The translations under genes were made by a program, and so were the position numbers. 64,000 nucleotides of DNA from Marasmius tenuissimus (lineage: Eukaryota; Basidiomycota; Agaricomycetes; Agaricales; Marasmiaceae), in contig JAQOTA010000050.1 in NCBI GenBank assembly GCA_029532415.1, forward strand, positions 868,001 through 932,000. The letters are read 5' to 3'. Of the stretch, positions 31,445 through 45,300 are shown one piece after another (the first letter of the stretch is position 1; every line of letters begins with the position of its first letter). The notes beneath the pieces were generated by a model, which was given only the letters and a program-made list of their open reading frames with translations, did no database searches and was not told the origin of the DNA.

Positions 31445-33065
31445 TTAATCACCCTCCTCTCCAGCTACATTTGCAGGCAGCTTGTCTGTCTCAATTCTTC
31501 CCATGTTGCCTCTCTCCTCTACATCTGCCAGAGACTGTTGAAGGTTAATGGTACCATGGGCAGCCATGGAGGTGTTTCTCCCTTCAGCAAAATGCAGTGT
31601 TGATACCATTTGCTGAACACTTTCCACAGCTTGCCCATATGCAATTCGTATGACCACAACAGTTTGAGCAATACCCTGGAGCAGGTGCATTAGCTGAGTT
31701 GATCAACCAGGCTGGAGGAGAAAAACAGACTGTCATCTGAACAGCAAGGACACTGAAGTCAAAAGGGGCAAATCCCTTGCTCTCAGGATCCATGATCCAT
31801 GGCAGAGCAGTACTGACTACCAGTGTTCCAGAGTAAATAAATCCAGATTCCAGGCTAACATCATTCAATTTGTCAACAAGAATAAAAAGTGACATACAAG
31901 AGCTGTGAACGCACATTGTTGCAACAAAAACCTTGTATCTTGTGTAGACCCTATCTCCAGTGATCTGGTCTACTTGGCGGATTGTCCACCAAATACGACC
32001 AGCTGTGGATCACAATCCATCAGTTGACAAGTAGTGGATTCAGATGCAATTCAGCTCACCTGTTAGCAGAGTCAATAAAGAGTCATATATGATAGTGATT
32101 ATTACAAGTGTGTTTGCTATGTTGAGGGTTGTCACAGAGAGAGCACTATTTTGATTGTGGTAGGCCAAGGTTCGGACTGCAGCAAGTGCAAAGCCCATTG
32201 CTAGCCAGAGCCAACAGGGGCAGATGAGAACTGTGAGCCTTTGAGATATGTGAGAATTACTCACTATCTGTAACCAGAACAACAAAGGCAAAAGGATAGA
32301 GGATTCTCTTGCTAAATCCCCAGACAACATAGCAACGGTAAACCTAGTAGAGGGATACTCAGATTTAGGTATAAAATTTCATCCAGAGAAATTTACCATC
32401 AAGTAATCAAAGAGATAGCTGGGCAGAAAGCAGGTAAGTTGTGAGAATATTCAAAGAAAGTGAAGCTTACCTGGAGAGATTGGCAGCAAACCAATTCAAA
32501 CCACTTGGTTGGAAGCAAGAACTCAGCATACACATCCTGCATCCACAAGAGCAAGCATTGATTCAAAAGCACATACAGTCGTGCAGCCCATTCAGAAGAC
32601 CTGGCCTGTGAGAGGGTTTTGAAGAATGGGATATAGTTATCTGTCTTAACAGCATTGAAAGTGATGAGAGTCTGATCTATCTCAATCCATGCCATTGTAG
32701 CATTGAAGATTGTAACCAGTATGAAGAGGATAATAATCCATCTTGCATATGCTTTTGATGCGGAAGATCCACGACGGTGCCAAAGGATGTTAAGAGATAG
32801 CCCAAATATGATGATATACATCCCTGTAAATTTCTTCATGTTAGCAGTGGCTCTTGTTTAGAGGCACTGGATGGTTCTGGCTTACCATACAAGAGAAACA
32901 TTACCTGCCATCAGCATGCCAGTAAATCTTTTGTCAGAAGGAGGTCAAGTTGCATAATTGCGTCAAGGTGCATACTGAGAGTGTAGCAATAGGCTTAACA
33001 ATAATAGCCCCAACAGAGGTGTAAGACTCCAGGGCTTGTTTTGCAACCTCTTGGTCTGAGGCCAT
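31445..33065 (-). CDS. 7TM membrane protein, copy B (intact)
   Basis: Nine to ten exons on the minus strand give an uninterrupted protein of about 345 aa. The start ATG at 33065 (MASDQEVAKQ) heads a 90-nt exon (to 32976). A 19-nt exon follows (32904-32886, VMFLLYG), then 32823-32577 (MYIIIFGLSLNILW, WIIILFILVTIFNA), a 33-nt exon (32503-32471), a 22-nt exon, and the exon with the YRCYVVWGFSKRILYPF motif. Next comes the fifth-sixth span region (NIANTLVIITIIYDSLL), a loop exon with AGRIWWTIRQVDQ, the exon LESGFIYSGTLVVSTALPW, and a hydrophilic tail ending ..VAGEEGD. The RCYVxWG motif is common in a large agaricomycete family of seven-span proteins without known function. All junctions preserve frame. 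A signalling or sensing role is only inferred. Confidence 0.8.
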
Positions 33066-33140
33066 GGCATACAGATTGGAGCAGTTTCAAGAATTGGGAT
33101 GGAGGATTGGGATGTCTAAGTTCATCATTTCCTGAGTCCT

Positions 33141-33152
33141 CCCAGTTTTATC
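33141..33152 (-). promoter_or_regulatory. Conserved TATA-like core promoter of 7TM copy B
   Basis: Minus-strand GATAAAACTGGG, about 77 nt upstream of the copy B ATG. It matches the 12-mers upstream of copies A and D. Confidence 0.45.
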
Positions 33153-36100
33153 GTCTTCCAGTCATCAGATCATGATGGATGTGAACATATGGGAATTGGC
33201 ATCCAGACTGGGAGATGTGTAACAGATATGGCTTTCATGTGAACAAGCAAACATTCATCCAAGAGTCAATAAGTGGAGGAATACCACCCGCGAGGATCCA
33301 AAAATAGGATTAAACTTGTGGCGTGATGGCATCTGCTTCACAAAACAACAAAAGATGTGTATGAGCTACTTAGAGCAAGCTCAGAGCAGTACTGCTTCTG
33401 TTACTGCCGAGCTTTACTTCTTCGAGATTGCAAGATTGTTTCTTTTCCCTCTACTGGTCAAGACAGTGTCATCCAGTACAGTGGCAGTGTGGCGTAGCAA
33501 TACAACATCAAACTCAAATTTGAAGGCGGGACACTGCTAGCCACGACATACCGTGAGGGGCAGACGGCAGAAAGTGATGCAGTCTAAGTTAGTCTCAGAA
33601 GGCGCGTAGTCTGGTGAGATCCAACTCTCGGCCCATGGAACTTGGAATTGTAAGGACCCTCGGCATAATCGTGGGAAAGGACTTTCACACTTCGCCTAGC
33701 AACGACTCGGGCAAAGAGCTGCGTGTAACTAACTGAGATAGTCATTGTCAAGTAGATTTGCCCGATGATTTACGTTCGGTTGGGCTTGAGAGTGGGTGGA
33801 TTCCCGAAAACATCATTCTCGCCGCTTCGGATAATCGGGGAGTTGTGTTCATGTTAGACTTGGAGGAGGATGGTGGTCTCGATGCTGGATGTTTGACGAG
33901 CAGAGGAGCGATATCTTTGGGTTTATCAAGCAAACTCCGAGAGCAGATGGGCGGAATGGATTTTTCTGACGGTATGGGCGATCTGGCTATGAAGGTAAGC
34001 GACGATGCTTGAATGGCAGAAAAACGTCGAAATGGATATTCTCTCCGTTCCCTCAACGTCTCCTGAAGTAGATGAGATCATTACTCAATAAAGACATCTT
34101 GGTGCGCTGTCGATCAAAATTAGCCGAGTCTGCTGGGCCATTGCTCCTGCTGCTCGTGCAGCGCGATCGCCGGTGGCCCATGTATAGATATCATGATAGA
34201 GTTCACAAACAGGGGATTGCCGATTGCGAACATCTGAAAAAGCAACTGAACTAGTGGCGTGATGGAACCTGATTCCAAAAACCAGCGATAGAAGAAATAT
34301 AATCTTCCTGTTTCTGTTGTGTTCGAGTACAACATGTTTCAGCACCGAACGGGGTGCCTCTTTGCAGATATGAGTTTGTTCCTGTCCGATCAAAACAGCA
34401 CCTGTCAGCACGATAATGTGGTGTAGCCATACAACATCAAACTTTGAAATGCTCAAAGAAGAGCTTGGGATCAACGGAGATTCTGCTGGCCATGTCCGAT
34501 TTCGAGGCGCCAGACTGAGGGGTTTACAGTGGTATACCTATTTCAAGCAGGCGCGTCACCACGTGTCTGAGGTCCACGATAACACGAAAGCGCACGGACC
34601 AGTGGGAAACTCGGGTTTCTCCTCTTGGCTCGTGAGTCGCGACCACGAGATGCAGTATACTGTATCACTTCCTTGAACGTTTCTGTCACGAGGCAGTCAA
34701 ACGTCCGCCACAAGAACATATTGGAATGCACCCGACTGATTTGTGCACTCCTTATGCTACCACGGGAACCTCTGAATCCCATTCTAAAATCCGACATTCG
34801 AACGATATCATACCGTTCAAATACCATATGGGACGTCAGGGCCGATGGATCAAGCCCAATTGTATTTCAGTGGCCATTGAGAGACTTCGTTCGCACCGTA
34901 TCATCCAGCTGTGTTTGATGAAACAATCTGTATTCCCGTGCTGTTTGCCCAGTATGAATAGGCTCTGCATCATAAGTCCGACAACCTACCCGTGCCTGTC
35001 AATACCTGTGCCAAAATCTTTCACCCCACGTTGCACGTTCTCCTCGACTTCCTAAAACCTTCCTGCCTTCCTCACTATTGCTCACGCCGCCTTCGATCCC
35101 TAACAATGATGAGTGAGTAGGACAACGCTTGGACGAAAAGAAGGACTCGATTTGGCTCTTCAGCACTTCCAAGGTTAATAAGGTGATATACGTACCGTGT
35201 CAAGTGCAATTTCGGCTACGATATTCAAATGTTGATCTTTCATGTCAAGACGGAGTACCCTCCTACCAAGCTAGGAGTAATGTATGCGTTTATTGCGTGA
35301 CAACTGAGACTGGTCGGAAGACGTCCTTACGACGACTCAAAAGTGTGAAAAAACGCCGGTAAGAGTTTCGAAAAAATGACAAAAACAGCTCTAGAGCGCA
35401 TCCAAAACTCGTTTGATGACCCTCACGACCTTATATTTCCAGTCCCTGACGCTCGTAAAAGACGTCATTTCAATGCATGCCGAATGCGACGACACCCAGG
35501 AGGAAGTGGTGACGGGTGAAGAAAGGAGGGACCGTGGTACGACGCGAGTATAAGTGAAACAGATGTTGAGGATGGCAAATAGTCAGCAAATGGGCGAGCC
35601 ACTAGCCATATCCGATTTATGATTTACCGACCGGGTCCGGACCAAAGGCCCTCATTATGGGCTCGGAGGAGTCGAAGTTGGACCAGAACTTGATTCGCCC
35701 GTATCATACTTAGCATGCCTGGATTCACCCCGTAGCCTATGCATTTTGCTGTCGGAAACACAGCTCTATTTACCCCTTTCTCGACTCCTGCGCTGAGTTT
35801 GATACGCCCGAATCAGTGACGAGAAATCTCTGTAGACGGTTGCAATACGTACGGCCAAGTTGAGATCAAAGATACGTATCTGAACCAATGGAAAAGCTGA
35901 ATATCGAGTGTGACATTGTCCACTTGAAGGCAAAAAAGAGCAGTGAGATCGTGAATACGCGATACAAACACCCATTTTCAGCGTGTTTATCCCTTAAGGC
36001 CTTGTGGCTCTTGTCATTGTTCAACTTTCATGGCCATATTCATAGTGTTCCGAGCTCTCTGTACATGTAGGTTCTTCTACTTCTTAACAAGCCAAAGGAA

Positions 36101-39100
36101 AGTAAGTAACTCACCGATAGCCCATGGGTCATGATGACAACGCCATCCTCAAACGCCCGTTGACTGACATAGTAATGATCGTAACTGGATCCTTTCGACG
36201 GGTTGAGAAGCTATCTTTGAGATCCTTGGATGTGGACGGCAACGGTGGTAGCAGAGAGATGAGGTTATCAGGGACGAGCGAGTTCACGACAGCGGCGAAC
36301 CTGTAAGATGCTATCCTTCGTCGTTCGAGTCCTAGTTTTAGCTGGTGTTCAGGGTCAGGTACTCGGAGGTGCCATATAAGTCTGACGGCAACCTCGACCA
36401 CTTTACCCCTCAGCAAATTCTAGGAAGCTCGGCCAGATGCCCGTCAACTGGTGAGACCCTACGTGTTCTGCATTGAGGCGAGCTCGAGAGGCTTGGGGGA
36501 GCGATCATGCCGGCCTAGATTATCGTGAGGAAAGAGAGCGTTAAAAAGAGGCCTGCTCACACGCACTATTGAGGGCCAAGGTGTACAAGCCCAAGTACGA
36601 TGAATATGCGTATGTGTCGTCCTCGAGCCTTGACAGCAGCCGAGTGCAATTTCACGAGTTTCGACTCGAGTTTGAATAGCTGATGAGAGTCTGAGGATGT
36701 TCTGGCTCTGGAGGGTCCAAAAGTGAGAGGAAGTTTCTCTGGTTCATCTGAGGATGAATATTCCATATTCAGAGGGGATCATTACTCACCAGCACCTCAT
36801 ACCTCTCAAATCTGCCTCTCTCTTTATTCCAATTCATTGAAGAGCGAAGAATGACGACATTCTGGGCTGCAGGGAACGAAGTCTTAGTAGGTCTGAGCGT
36901 TTGAGTGGTGGTTGTCATCAACGCCGCGTGTGCTGACAAAGCAACCTTGCTCGTTGTGTGCAAACATCCATCATTGCCCACCGTCAACGCCTAGACAACG
37001 TCCTCAAAGCCCCAGCCTGGCACTCGCCGACGCCAAAACCAACTGGGAAGATATCGATGATACGCATAGGACAATCTGAATGGAGGATGCTGTTAGAAGG
37101 AGGCGGATAACTTGTGGCAGCTCGGGTGACACCATTGAAGTCGATATGGGGAGGTTTTGTGGGTGGTCGTTGGGTACGTTCTCTGCCCGACTTCTCTCTC
37201 TCGCCAGCTGACTGTTTTTCGTCGAATCTCCTTGGATTTGGATACGGAAAATTGGCGCCTCCATCAAGACCTTTCGGTGACAAATTTTCATCGACCTCGC
37301 TTGCTGCAGCCAGCATTATTTTGGATCCTCCCACAATTATCTCTCATTACGCCACTACCAGAGAGTTCCACATGCTTACCGGCGCCACGCTTATTCTTTC
37401 TGGGTCAAACATACGACGATGGTTGATGCACATATCGATATGCCTTGGTGACTGTAGGACTACCACAGTGACTCGTCAACTTCTCCAAAACCAATTTTCC
37501 CTGCTCGTTATCATGATCTTGCTCGCCGTCTCTTTGTCCCTACCCAGGGCGATTCCTTTGTGCCAAAGTCGGTGACCGCCACCCCAACCGTTTGAGATCC
37601 TTTCGTTTCCTTGCGGATCGGCGCCGTGGAAGATAACATACTCGACGACCACTTAGAACGGGTAGATACGGCGGCTCGCTAAAAGTTGAAGCTGCTGGGA
37701 TCTGGATGAACTGGTGTACGCAACGCATAAGGTATGCCTGCCCGTTTTCATTGACACTTTTTGTATTGGTTGCTCGCTCAACGGATTCTTTGCGTATCTG
37801 ATCCATCGCCTTTCGCTTTCTATCTATTCTTTTTTCGTCTCTTCCCCTCTTTCTTTTTGGCCTTTGTCGACCTCGTAGCTGACATATACTTCCAGAGTCT
37901 GCCGGGCTCGATATGCGTTCAGTGTGCGTGGCATGTATCAGAGTAGACGCTTTCACCTCCTGCTCCACCTCATCATCTTTTGCCCGCTCAAAGCTCCCAA
38001 ATCCTCCACTTTTTTTTAATCCTCGTCCATGCTCTGTGGCTATGATCTCATCGCTATTATTTTCTGTTACATATCTTGACCTGCCGCTTCCCTCTGTAGC
38101 TTCGGTCCCCTCTCACCTTTATTCAATCTCTCTTGTTGATTCGGATCTTGGACGGTTTGATGGCTCCTCATTGTTGAAGGTTAATTCCCTGGTATATTTT
38201 GCCGCGTCTCTTCGATACTGTGCTGGAAGCAACATGATATGATTTCCGGCTTCATCATATTGTCCAATTGGTCATATGTCACTTATCTATAGATCTTCGA
38301 GTTGTTGGGTTGCTTGCAATTACTCGGATATCTCCAACGTGGATTGTGGCCATTGACGCTTGTTTACAATTCGGAAGTCGACTTTGACATCGCCCATCAT
38401 CATATGGTATAAGAGTAATGTGCACACAAACTACCTTACCAACGGTCGTGGTTGAGTACAATGCCTGGATGGCGGGCGTGGGGATGAATAAGACACATTG
38501 GATACCCTTGTGGCGGCTCTTCGAGACTGAGTATTGGTGCATACATCTAGCGCGTGGTCATTGCCATTGTTGAAAAGTTTGTTGCTCTTATCAGTAAGCC
38601 AGTTATCGCCAGGAAGGGATGTAAAGTTAATGGAAGCACCAAGTTTGCGTTTGGCTGAGGATATGTCCCTGGCGTGCACCACGATGTTTTTTGCTGGTCG
38701 ATATGCTAGTGACAAATTGTTATCAGAATCTTCTCGGACTTTTGCGGTCTTGTAACTCTGAAGTGCTCCAAATAGGCGTGTTCGTGAATCTCACTCATGT
38801 TTTGATTCGGATGTACCGGCGGAGCTGGCTCACTTGATAGGTCAATCATTCTTCAATGGTGGTTTGCCGGTGACTCGCACACACACGGAGATCAAGGAAT
38901 TGGAGTCGATCTCCTGCTCAAGAAATGGGTGCCATTTTGGGCTCGGGGTCGCGTACCTATTTGCTATCAGCCCGACAAGACTTAAGGACGACGACCGTCG
39001 TGTCGATCAAGCAGGAGACTCAAAAACCTTCCGATACGGATTCAGCTCAGTACACCGTACCCAAAGAGACAGAAAACTCTTGTCTGCCTTACATACCCGC

Positions 39101-39454
39101 GACGAACAGACATCACAGGGATCGAGCAAATTGAATGGTAACTTGAAACCACTGAGGAACAAGGAATGCAGGTGGTAGAACTTCCTGCCAGACAGGATTG
39201 GAGTTTCGGATGAACTGTGATGGCGAAACTTAAGAGGAGGAGAAAGTTCCTTGAAAGTTGAATACACTACGTGACTTATTAGACACCCCAAAACAACGGA
39301 TTCTGAGTCCGGAAGTACCTAGATAGGGCCAGGGCAGCCAATACTACAAGTATCCGGTAAAGTTCGACTGACTCACAAACCTGAGTCAACCAGGGCGTAT
39401 ATAAATAATGCAACGGAAGAGTTAGAGAAGTTCTTATTGCCCTCCCTATTGATC
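33153..39454. other. About 6.3 kb without a recognisable gene
   Basis: Many short frames, none with a known domain. The best candidates are a plus-strand frame at 33758-34012 (acidic, ends near a GTAAGC donor) and minus-strand frames at 36129-36416, 36769-36987 and 36984-37334. Their splice connections do not resolve into one protein. The segments 33310-33500 and 34255-34445 are diverged direct duplicates (shared GCGTGATGG and a later ACAACATCAAACT). This stretch could hold decayed genes or an unfamiliar host gene that needs transcript data. Confidence 0.4.
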
Positions 39455-39744
39455 CTACACTGTATCTTCAACCACATTTGAAAGAGGTTTGTCTGACATC
39501 TCAATTTCTCCCACTATGCTTCTTTCCTTGACCCCTGCTGGAGATTGTGGAAGGTCAACAGTCCTCCGGGCAGCTGTGGATTGTTCTTGAGGAATGGTAT
39601 TTGCACCTTCAGCCAAGTGAAGTGTTGATACCATTTGGTGGACACTTTCTACGGCTTGCCCATATGCAATTCGTATGATTATGAGGGCTTGGGCAATACC
39701 CTGAAATTTTTGGTGTGCTAGCTGAGTCAAACTGAGTCAATATT

Positions 39745-40060
39745 CTAGGTATGGCAACGACGGCCTAGCTAACCATTGCGCCTACCTGACCCTACACATT
39801 GTATGATATCATTATCCCTTTGCCCTACATTACTCATATACTCCTCCGTACTCCACAACCCTTTGCCTTACTGATCGTACTTCTACGTACATCATGCACA
39901 GTTGGACCTACATCATGCACAGTACATTCTACTCCATTCTACTATATTCTAGCTATCTAGTACTCTTGTATATAAGCTAGCTAGGAATACTACTCTACCT
40001 CAGCGGTTTATTACACCACCGCCTGAGGCTTTCTGCCTTCTCTCTTTCTCCTGCTCCCTG
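39745..40060 (+). mobile_element. LTR-like insertion (solo-LTR candidate) in an intron of copy C
   Basis: About 315 bp with no counterpart in the matching introns of copies B and D. It contains a TATA box (TTGTATATAAGC, near 39967) and a CT-rich 3' part, as in LTRs. The flanks share TATT, but TG...CA ends and a clean 5-bp duplication could not be fixed. A small non-LTR insertion is possible. Confidence 0.4.
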
Positions 40061-40934
40061 CAGTATTGCAACTAACTGTCGGACAAATGAGATATTTTTC
40101 TGACCAACATCTGAACAGACACGACACCAATGTCAAAAGGGGTGAGGCCTTTATTCTCAGGATCTACAATGAACAGGAGGACAGAACTGATCACCAGTGT
40201 GGCAGAGTAAAGAAGTCCGGACTCGAGACTAGTGTGGATTTACTGGTTAGGAAGAGTCAAAAGCTGAGATGCTAAAGTTGCAAACATACATTGTAGCAAC
40301 GAAGATCTTGTATGTTGTATGGACCCTACTTCCAGTGATCTGTGCTACCTGCTGAACTGTCCACCAGATACGACCAGCTGTGGATTATAATCCATCAGTT
40401 GAAGTACCAGATATATAGAAAAAAAATTGAATGCACCTGTCAACAGGGTCATTAGAGAGGTATATATGATACTGGTTATCCCAAGTGCATTTATGATTTG
40501 ACTGGATCTCGACAAGAGGGCTGTATTTTGGTGCTGATAGGCTGCAGTTTCAACTACATAAACTGTCAAGCCTGTGACTGATGAAATGCTGAGAGTTGAG
40601 GGCCTTCATTATATATACAAATCACTCACTGTCTGTAACAAGGACTACAAAGGCAAAAGGATAAAGGATCCACTTGCTATATCTTCAAATAACATAGCAA
40701 TGGTAGACCTAGTAGAGATCTAAGGTCTTGAAGTCTGTTTGTCTGCTGTTGGTTGAGGAACCTACCATTAAATAATCAAAAATGCAGCTAGATGGTGGCC
40801 CAGTTAGGCATGAAATGCACACCTTGATATACCAGAAGAAAATGCACACAGACCACTTTTAAAGCACAGCCTCAGCATTTACACCCCACAAGCATGAGAA
40901 TCAACTCAATGAAGGCAACCTAGAAAGGATGCAA

Positions 40935-41045
40935 CCTCAGTTGAGTGGTAACACAACTGAGGGAAAGGTACAGTAGGAATAAGCAACAGAAACATAAAGA
41001 ATGCTGGGGGAAACATACCTCAGTTGAGTGGTAACACAACTGAGG
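40935..41045. repeat. Duplicated hairpin sequence within intron 3 of copy C
   Basis: Two copies (40935-40962 and 41018-41045) of a 28-bp hairpin with arms CCTCAGTTG and CAACTGAGG. Identity continues into the following GGAAAGG. The copies are 83 bp apart and lie in the insert that enlarged this intron. Confidence 0.6.
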
Positions 41046-41636
41046 GAAAGGAAGAAAGGAATGGGAGGCGACGAGTGCCCTCGCTCAGAGTGAACCAGAG
41101 TAATGGATAAACAAAGATAAACAAGTGATGTGGGATAAAGAACTGAGTCCGAAAAAAGTCCATGGGTCCGGCAGGGATAACTGGCCCAGTACAGGCCAAA
41201 ACGTCAACACTCAAGAGTACATACGTTTGTGCAGCCCATGCAGATGGCCTGCTCCAACTTGAGAGAGTTTTGAAGAGAGAGAGAAATAATCATTTGTCTT
41301 GACAGTATCGAAGAAAAAGAGGGATTGGCCCATGTAGTTCCACACAACATTGACATTGTAGATGGTTGTCAGTATGAAAAGCACAATGATCCATCTTGTG
41401 TATGATCTTGAGGAACTTGATTGATGGCAGTGCCAAAGGACTTCAAGAGACAGCCCAAATATGATGATGTACATTCCTGTGAAGTTACTGATGCAGCAGC
41501 TCTTTTGTGGAAGCAAACATGGATTTCAACTTACCATACACCAAAAACATTATCTGCCATCAGTGCAGCAGTAAATCTTGATCAGGAAAAGTTCAAGCGG
41601 TATAGTTATATTGAGCCAGCATAGTTAAATGCACAG

Positions 41637-42097
41637 TGAGATGAAACTAAAACCTCACATATTGACTATAAGAGAATTCTTGTGTTCTTGCAGATGCTTG
41701 CTAGAGGTGATAATTGAGTAGATTGTCCTCAAGCTTTGAGACACAAAGTCTCTAGCTTTTATACAAGAGTCCTTGTCTATCTACAAGTCATAGAACATAG
41801 GTAAGTGAGAATATAGCATATGGTACATATTGCATATCAGTAAGCATAAGTGCTTGAAGAGTGAGCAAGTAGGCATAGTCATACTTGCTTTCTATCTAAG
41901 TAATCTAGAGAGAAAGCTCAGTCAGCTTTGAACGCTATTGGGTGCAAAGCTGAAACTTGTTATAAACCATAGAGATAAAGTGTGAGTACTGACTAACTAC
42001 AGAGTCCGTCTGAGTAAGTACAGGATCTTTCATATGAGTGCAAGTGTCTTAGTGAAAGAGTCTATAAGTAATGGACGCATAAACAACATGTTCAACA
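41637..42097 (-). repeat. Copia-3 3' LTR
   Basis: 461 bp, TGAG...AACA on the plus strand. On the minus strand it starts TGTTGAACATG directly after the tract AGTGAGGGGGAG (plus 42098-42108) and contains TTGTATAAAAGC as a promoter. Confidence 0.7.
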
Positions 42098-42149
42098 CTC
42101 CCCCTCACTAAACTCTTATAAAGATTTGAGTTAGTGATACTACCAAAGA

Positions 42150-42233
42150 TCATTTAGTCTAATGGTAATATTGGGTAACACCATTTTTGTGTCTAGACCA
42201 TGAGGTCCGGAGTTCAATTCCCAGACATGCCAA
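42150..42233 (+). repeat. tRNA-derived SINE-like sequence in the Copia-3 3' untranslated region
   Basis: An A-box-like TTAGTCTAATGG and a B-box-like GAGTTCAATTCC, about 55 nt apart, are followed by CAGACATGCC. The acceptor and T stems pair poorly, so this is not a working tRNA gene. The head resembles the sequence at 54092, which suggests one SINE family. Two TTAGGG units follow at 42245. Confidence 0.45.
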
Positions 42234-42337
42234 AAGAAATGAATGTTAGGGTTAGGGTGCCATGACACATCTGCATTCCTGGAAATGCAGATGCTCCTTG
42301 GAAGCATGTGCCTTTCCGCCTACCATTCTTCAAGCAT

Positions 42338-45300
42338 CTAGTGGAAACGAAGGCCTAAAGCTTGTCTGAACTTCTCAAATTTGACTTTGGCTAGATTCTT
42401 CGTTAGAAGATCTGCAGGTTGGTCTGCAGTTGGTGCATAGTAGATGAGAACGTCCTTCTCAGCAACTGCATTTCGAATAAAATGAAATCCAATATCAATG
42501 TGTTTTGTGCGCTTCTCAGAGACTTTGTTACTACTGAGAAAGATAGCACCTTGATTGTTGCTAACACAAGGTATTGATTGCATTGGATAGCCAATTTCTT
42601 TGAGTAGAGATTTCATCCACTTAATCTGACGTGTACAATCAGAGAGAGCCATGTATTTGGCTTCTGTGGATGATAGTGCAATGGTCTTTTGTTTCTGGAA
42701 TACCCAGCAAACAGGTGCACTCACAAGCTTTATAAGATAACCAGTCTGTGATTTATGGTCATCAATATCAGTTGCCCAATCTGAATCAGCAAAAGCCATG
42801 AGTCCTCCATCTGATTTACCATTGTAGACAAGATTGTATAAACGAGTGCCTACTAGGTATTGTACTATGTGCAATGCCTTGTTCAGGTGCTTGTGACTTG
42901 GATTTACACTGAACTGAGACATTTTCATTATGGCAAAAGATATGTCTGGACGTGTTCCCAACGCCAGATAGAGTAATGAGCCAATCACAGATTGATATCT
43001 TTGGTGAATAACGGGATCAACTGGTTCAGTATTCTTCACCGTGCTGTAACCACTAGGTAAAGGTGTGGCTGCAGACTTGGCATTTATCATTCTGAATCTG
43101 TGAATAATTTTATCGAGGTAGTCCGCTGGTCTAAGACAATTGTGCGGTTCTTTCGATTGCACGACATTCACATCCTCAGGAATTTGGTAGGCTCACCTAA
43201 GTCTCTGCATTCCCATATCTTTTTGAACTCTTCCTTTAGGTGTATCATTAAGGCTTTATTGTTGCCCATGAATAAAGCATCGTCAACATAAACAACAGCA
43301 ATAACAAGTTTGCCTTGTTTCCTGAAGACATATACACCAGCATCGGACAAGCATCTCTTGAATTCTAGACATTTCATAGATTCAGTACACTGATGCCACC
43401 AAGCTCTTGAAGCTTGTTTCAGTCCATATAATGCTTTGCGCAACCTCCAAACCTTGCTGGAGTCCGTAACGAATCCTTCAGGTTGTTCCATATATATCTC
43501 CTCTTCTAAGGCACCGTATAAGAAGGCAGTTTTAACGTCTAGTGCTGTGATTTCCCAATCTTCAAGCGCTGCTAATGCCAATAGAAGTTGTACAGTTTCA
43601 AACCATACTACAGGAGAGAACAATTCGTTAAAGTCTATCCCTTCCTTCTGCGAAAATCCTTTCGCTACAAGTCTGGCTTTAAATCTGCTATCTGACTTGA
43701 CATTGAACACCCAACGAGATCGAATTGGTTTACAGCTTTTGGGTCTAGGAACTTCCTCAGAGACCTCTCTTTCCTTGAGTGATTGAAGTTCAATATTGCA
43801 TGCTTTCTGCCATTTAGGGATCTCCTCTTTGGGACGTTTGAGGATGTCTTTATAAGACCATTCCCTAACTGTATCATAAGCACTTGACTGCATCCCATGC
43901 AGGGCATGCACTTGAGAAAGCAAATAATCCATTTAACTCCCCCTTCCTGAGCAAGAATAGAGACATGTCCTTCTTCCCCTGTGTCCATATCCTCACCCTC
44001 ATTTTTGTTGGGTGGAGGATCCATCTCCTCATGATGAGGAGCCAGAGGATTCTTGCTTTCTGGCACAGGAACCTGATTATTTGGTATTGTTTCAGGCTCA
44101 TTCGTTGGATTAATCTGACTTTGCCAGTGAGCGTTGGACTCAAAATCTCTTTCTACCTGTACAGGAGGTCAGTTTCCATAGACATTATTAGTTCTAAGTC
44201 TTTCTGGAAGGAGTCTAGTATGTGGAGGGTTCCTTCATGGTGGAGGTGGAGCATGTAAATTCTCCCACTCTCTTTGATGATCACGGCAGAAACTGAATGG
44301 ATTGTTATCAGTCTGTGTGTTTCCTTGAGTTGTATTGTGATTCAAATTAGAAGGACCGGCAGTACTTGGATCAGGGCCATACTGATTAGGTACATTACTG
44401 GGACCTTTCGGTGATCCGGGACCATCAGTAGGTGGTGGATGATTGTGCAAATTGTCCATCGGACTGTGATCTGTATTGGGAGGAGGATCTCCCCCTTGGG
44501 GTTTTAAACTTCCTTGCGCGGATCGGAGTTCTGTTATATGTATGGACAGTGGTGAGAATTGCGAACTCTCACCAGCTTTCAGGGGCACAAGCATGAAAGC
44601 GCTCACTTCAGAGTTTTCTTGCAGAGTGCAGTTAGGCCTTTTAGCACGTCCATTTTGTTGGTGAATATGCGGAGCAGAAGTGTGAAATACCACTCTGTTA
44701 TCAATGTACCATTGTTTTTGGGCATTTGATAGAAACTCCCCCCTTCGATCAAAGCATAGCTTCTTAACCATCTTGCCTGTTTGGGTCTTGACTTCCTTTT
44801 TCCAGGCTTTAAGGTTTTGATTGGTGTCATCCTTGGCATGCAACAGATATACCCAGCCATGAGACGACTTGTCGTCGATTATGGTAAGGGCAAACTTTTT
44901 CCAATAGTATGACAAAGTAGGGAATTCTAACAAATCACAGTGGACAAGCTCCAGAATCTCTGTAGCACGTTTGTCAGAAGCAGGATAGGGTTTGTTGTTC
45001 ATTTTGCCTTTGGCACAACCACAACAAATCCCTTCCTTCAAAGGGAGAGCCTTTCCCTTTGGAAAACTCTTAACGTTATCTGCTAACTTTTTAATAACAT
45101 CTTTGTTGGTGTGACCAGAATGTCTATGCCATACAGAAAAATCTATGACAGCAAAAGACATGACAGATGCGAAGGAAGTTACTCCCATAAGTATCTTCGC
45201 ATTCATCCATCATAAGTTATTCTGGTCATGGCTCGGATAAAAGCTCATGAGTAAGGAATTGTCTTTTCTGTACTGGATCTGAGTCTCTGGATGGTTCCTG

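Larger units (their letters stand above)
39455..41636 (-). pseudogene. 7TM membrane protein, copy C (broken)
   Basis: Homologous to copies B and D throughout but disabled. Exon 1 is missing: the Copia-3 LTR at 41637 abuts what should be its last bases, while the 19-nt micro-exon (IMFLVYG) and exon 3 remain. Exon 3 (MYIIIFGLSLEVLW...) has a frameshift in a CT run near 41.28 kb, after which the family sequence resumes in another frame. Intron 3 is enlarged to about 360 bp by inserted DNA with a duplicated hairpin. Later exons (ending ..CIFDYLM, VLESGLLYSATLV and a tail exon 39728-39455) are recognisable, and the intron before the tail carries an inserted LTR-like sequence. At least four lesions, so not functional. 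Confidence 0.8.

Noticed and set aside
37114..37575. 153-aa plus-strand frame as a gene
   Set aside because: Overlaps equally long minus-strand frames, has no domain and no splice context.
42150..42233. Functional tRNA gene
   Set aside because: A and B boxes are present but acceptor and T stems do not pair.
42245..42256. TTAGGG repeats suggesting a telomere
   Set aside because: Only two units, in the middle of the window beside a tRNA-like sequence; no array.
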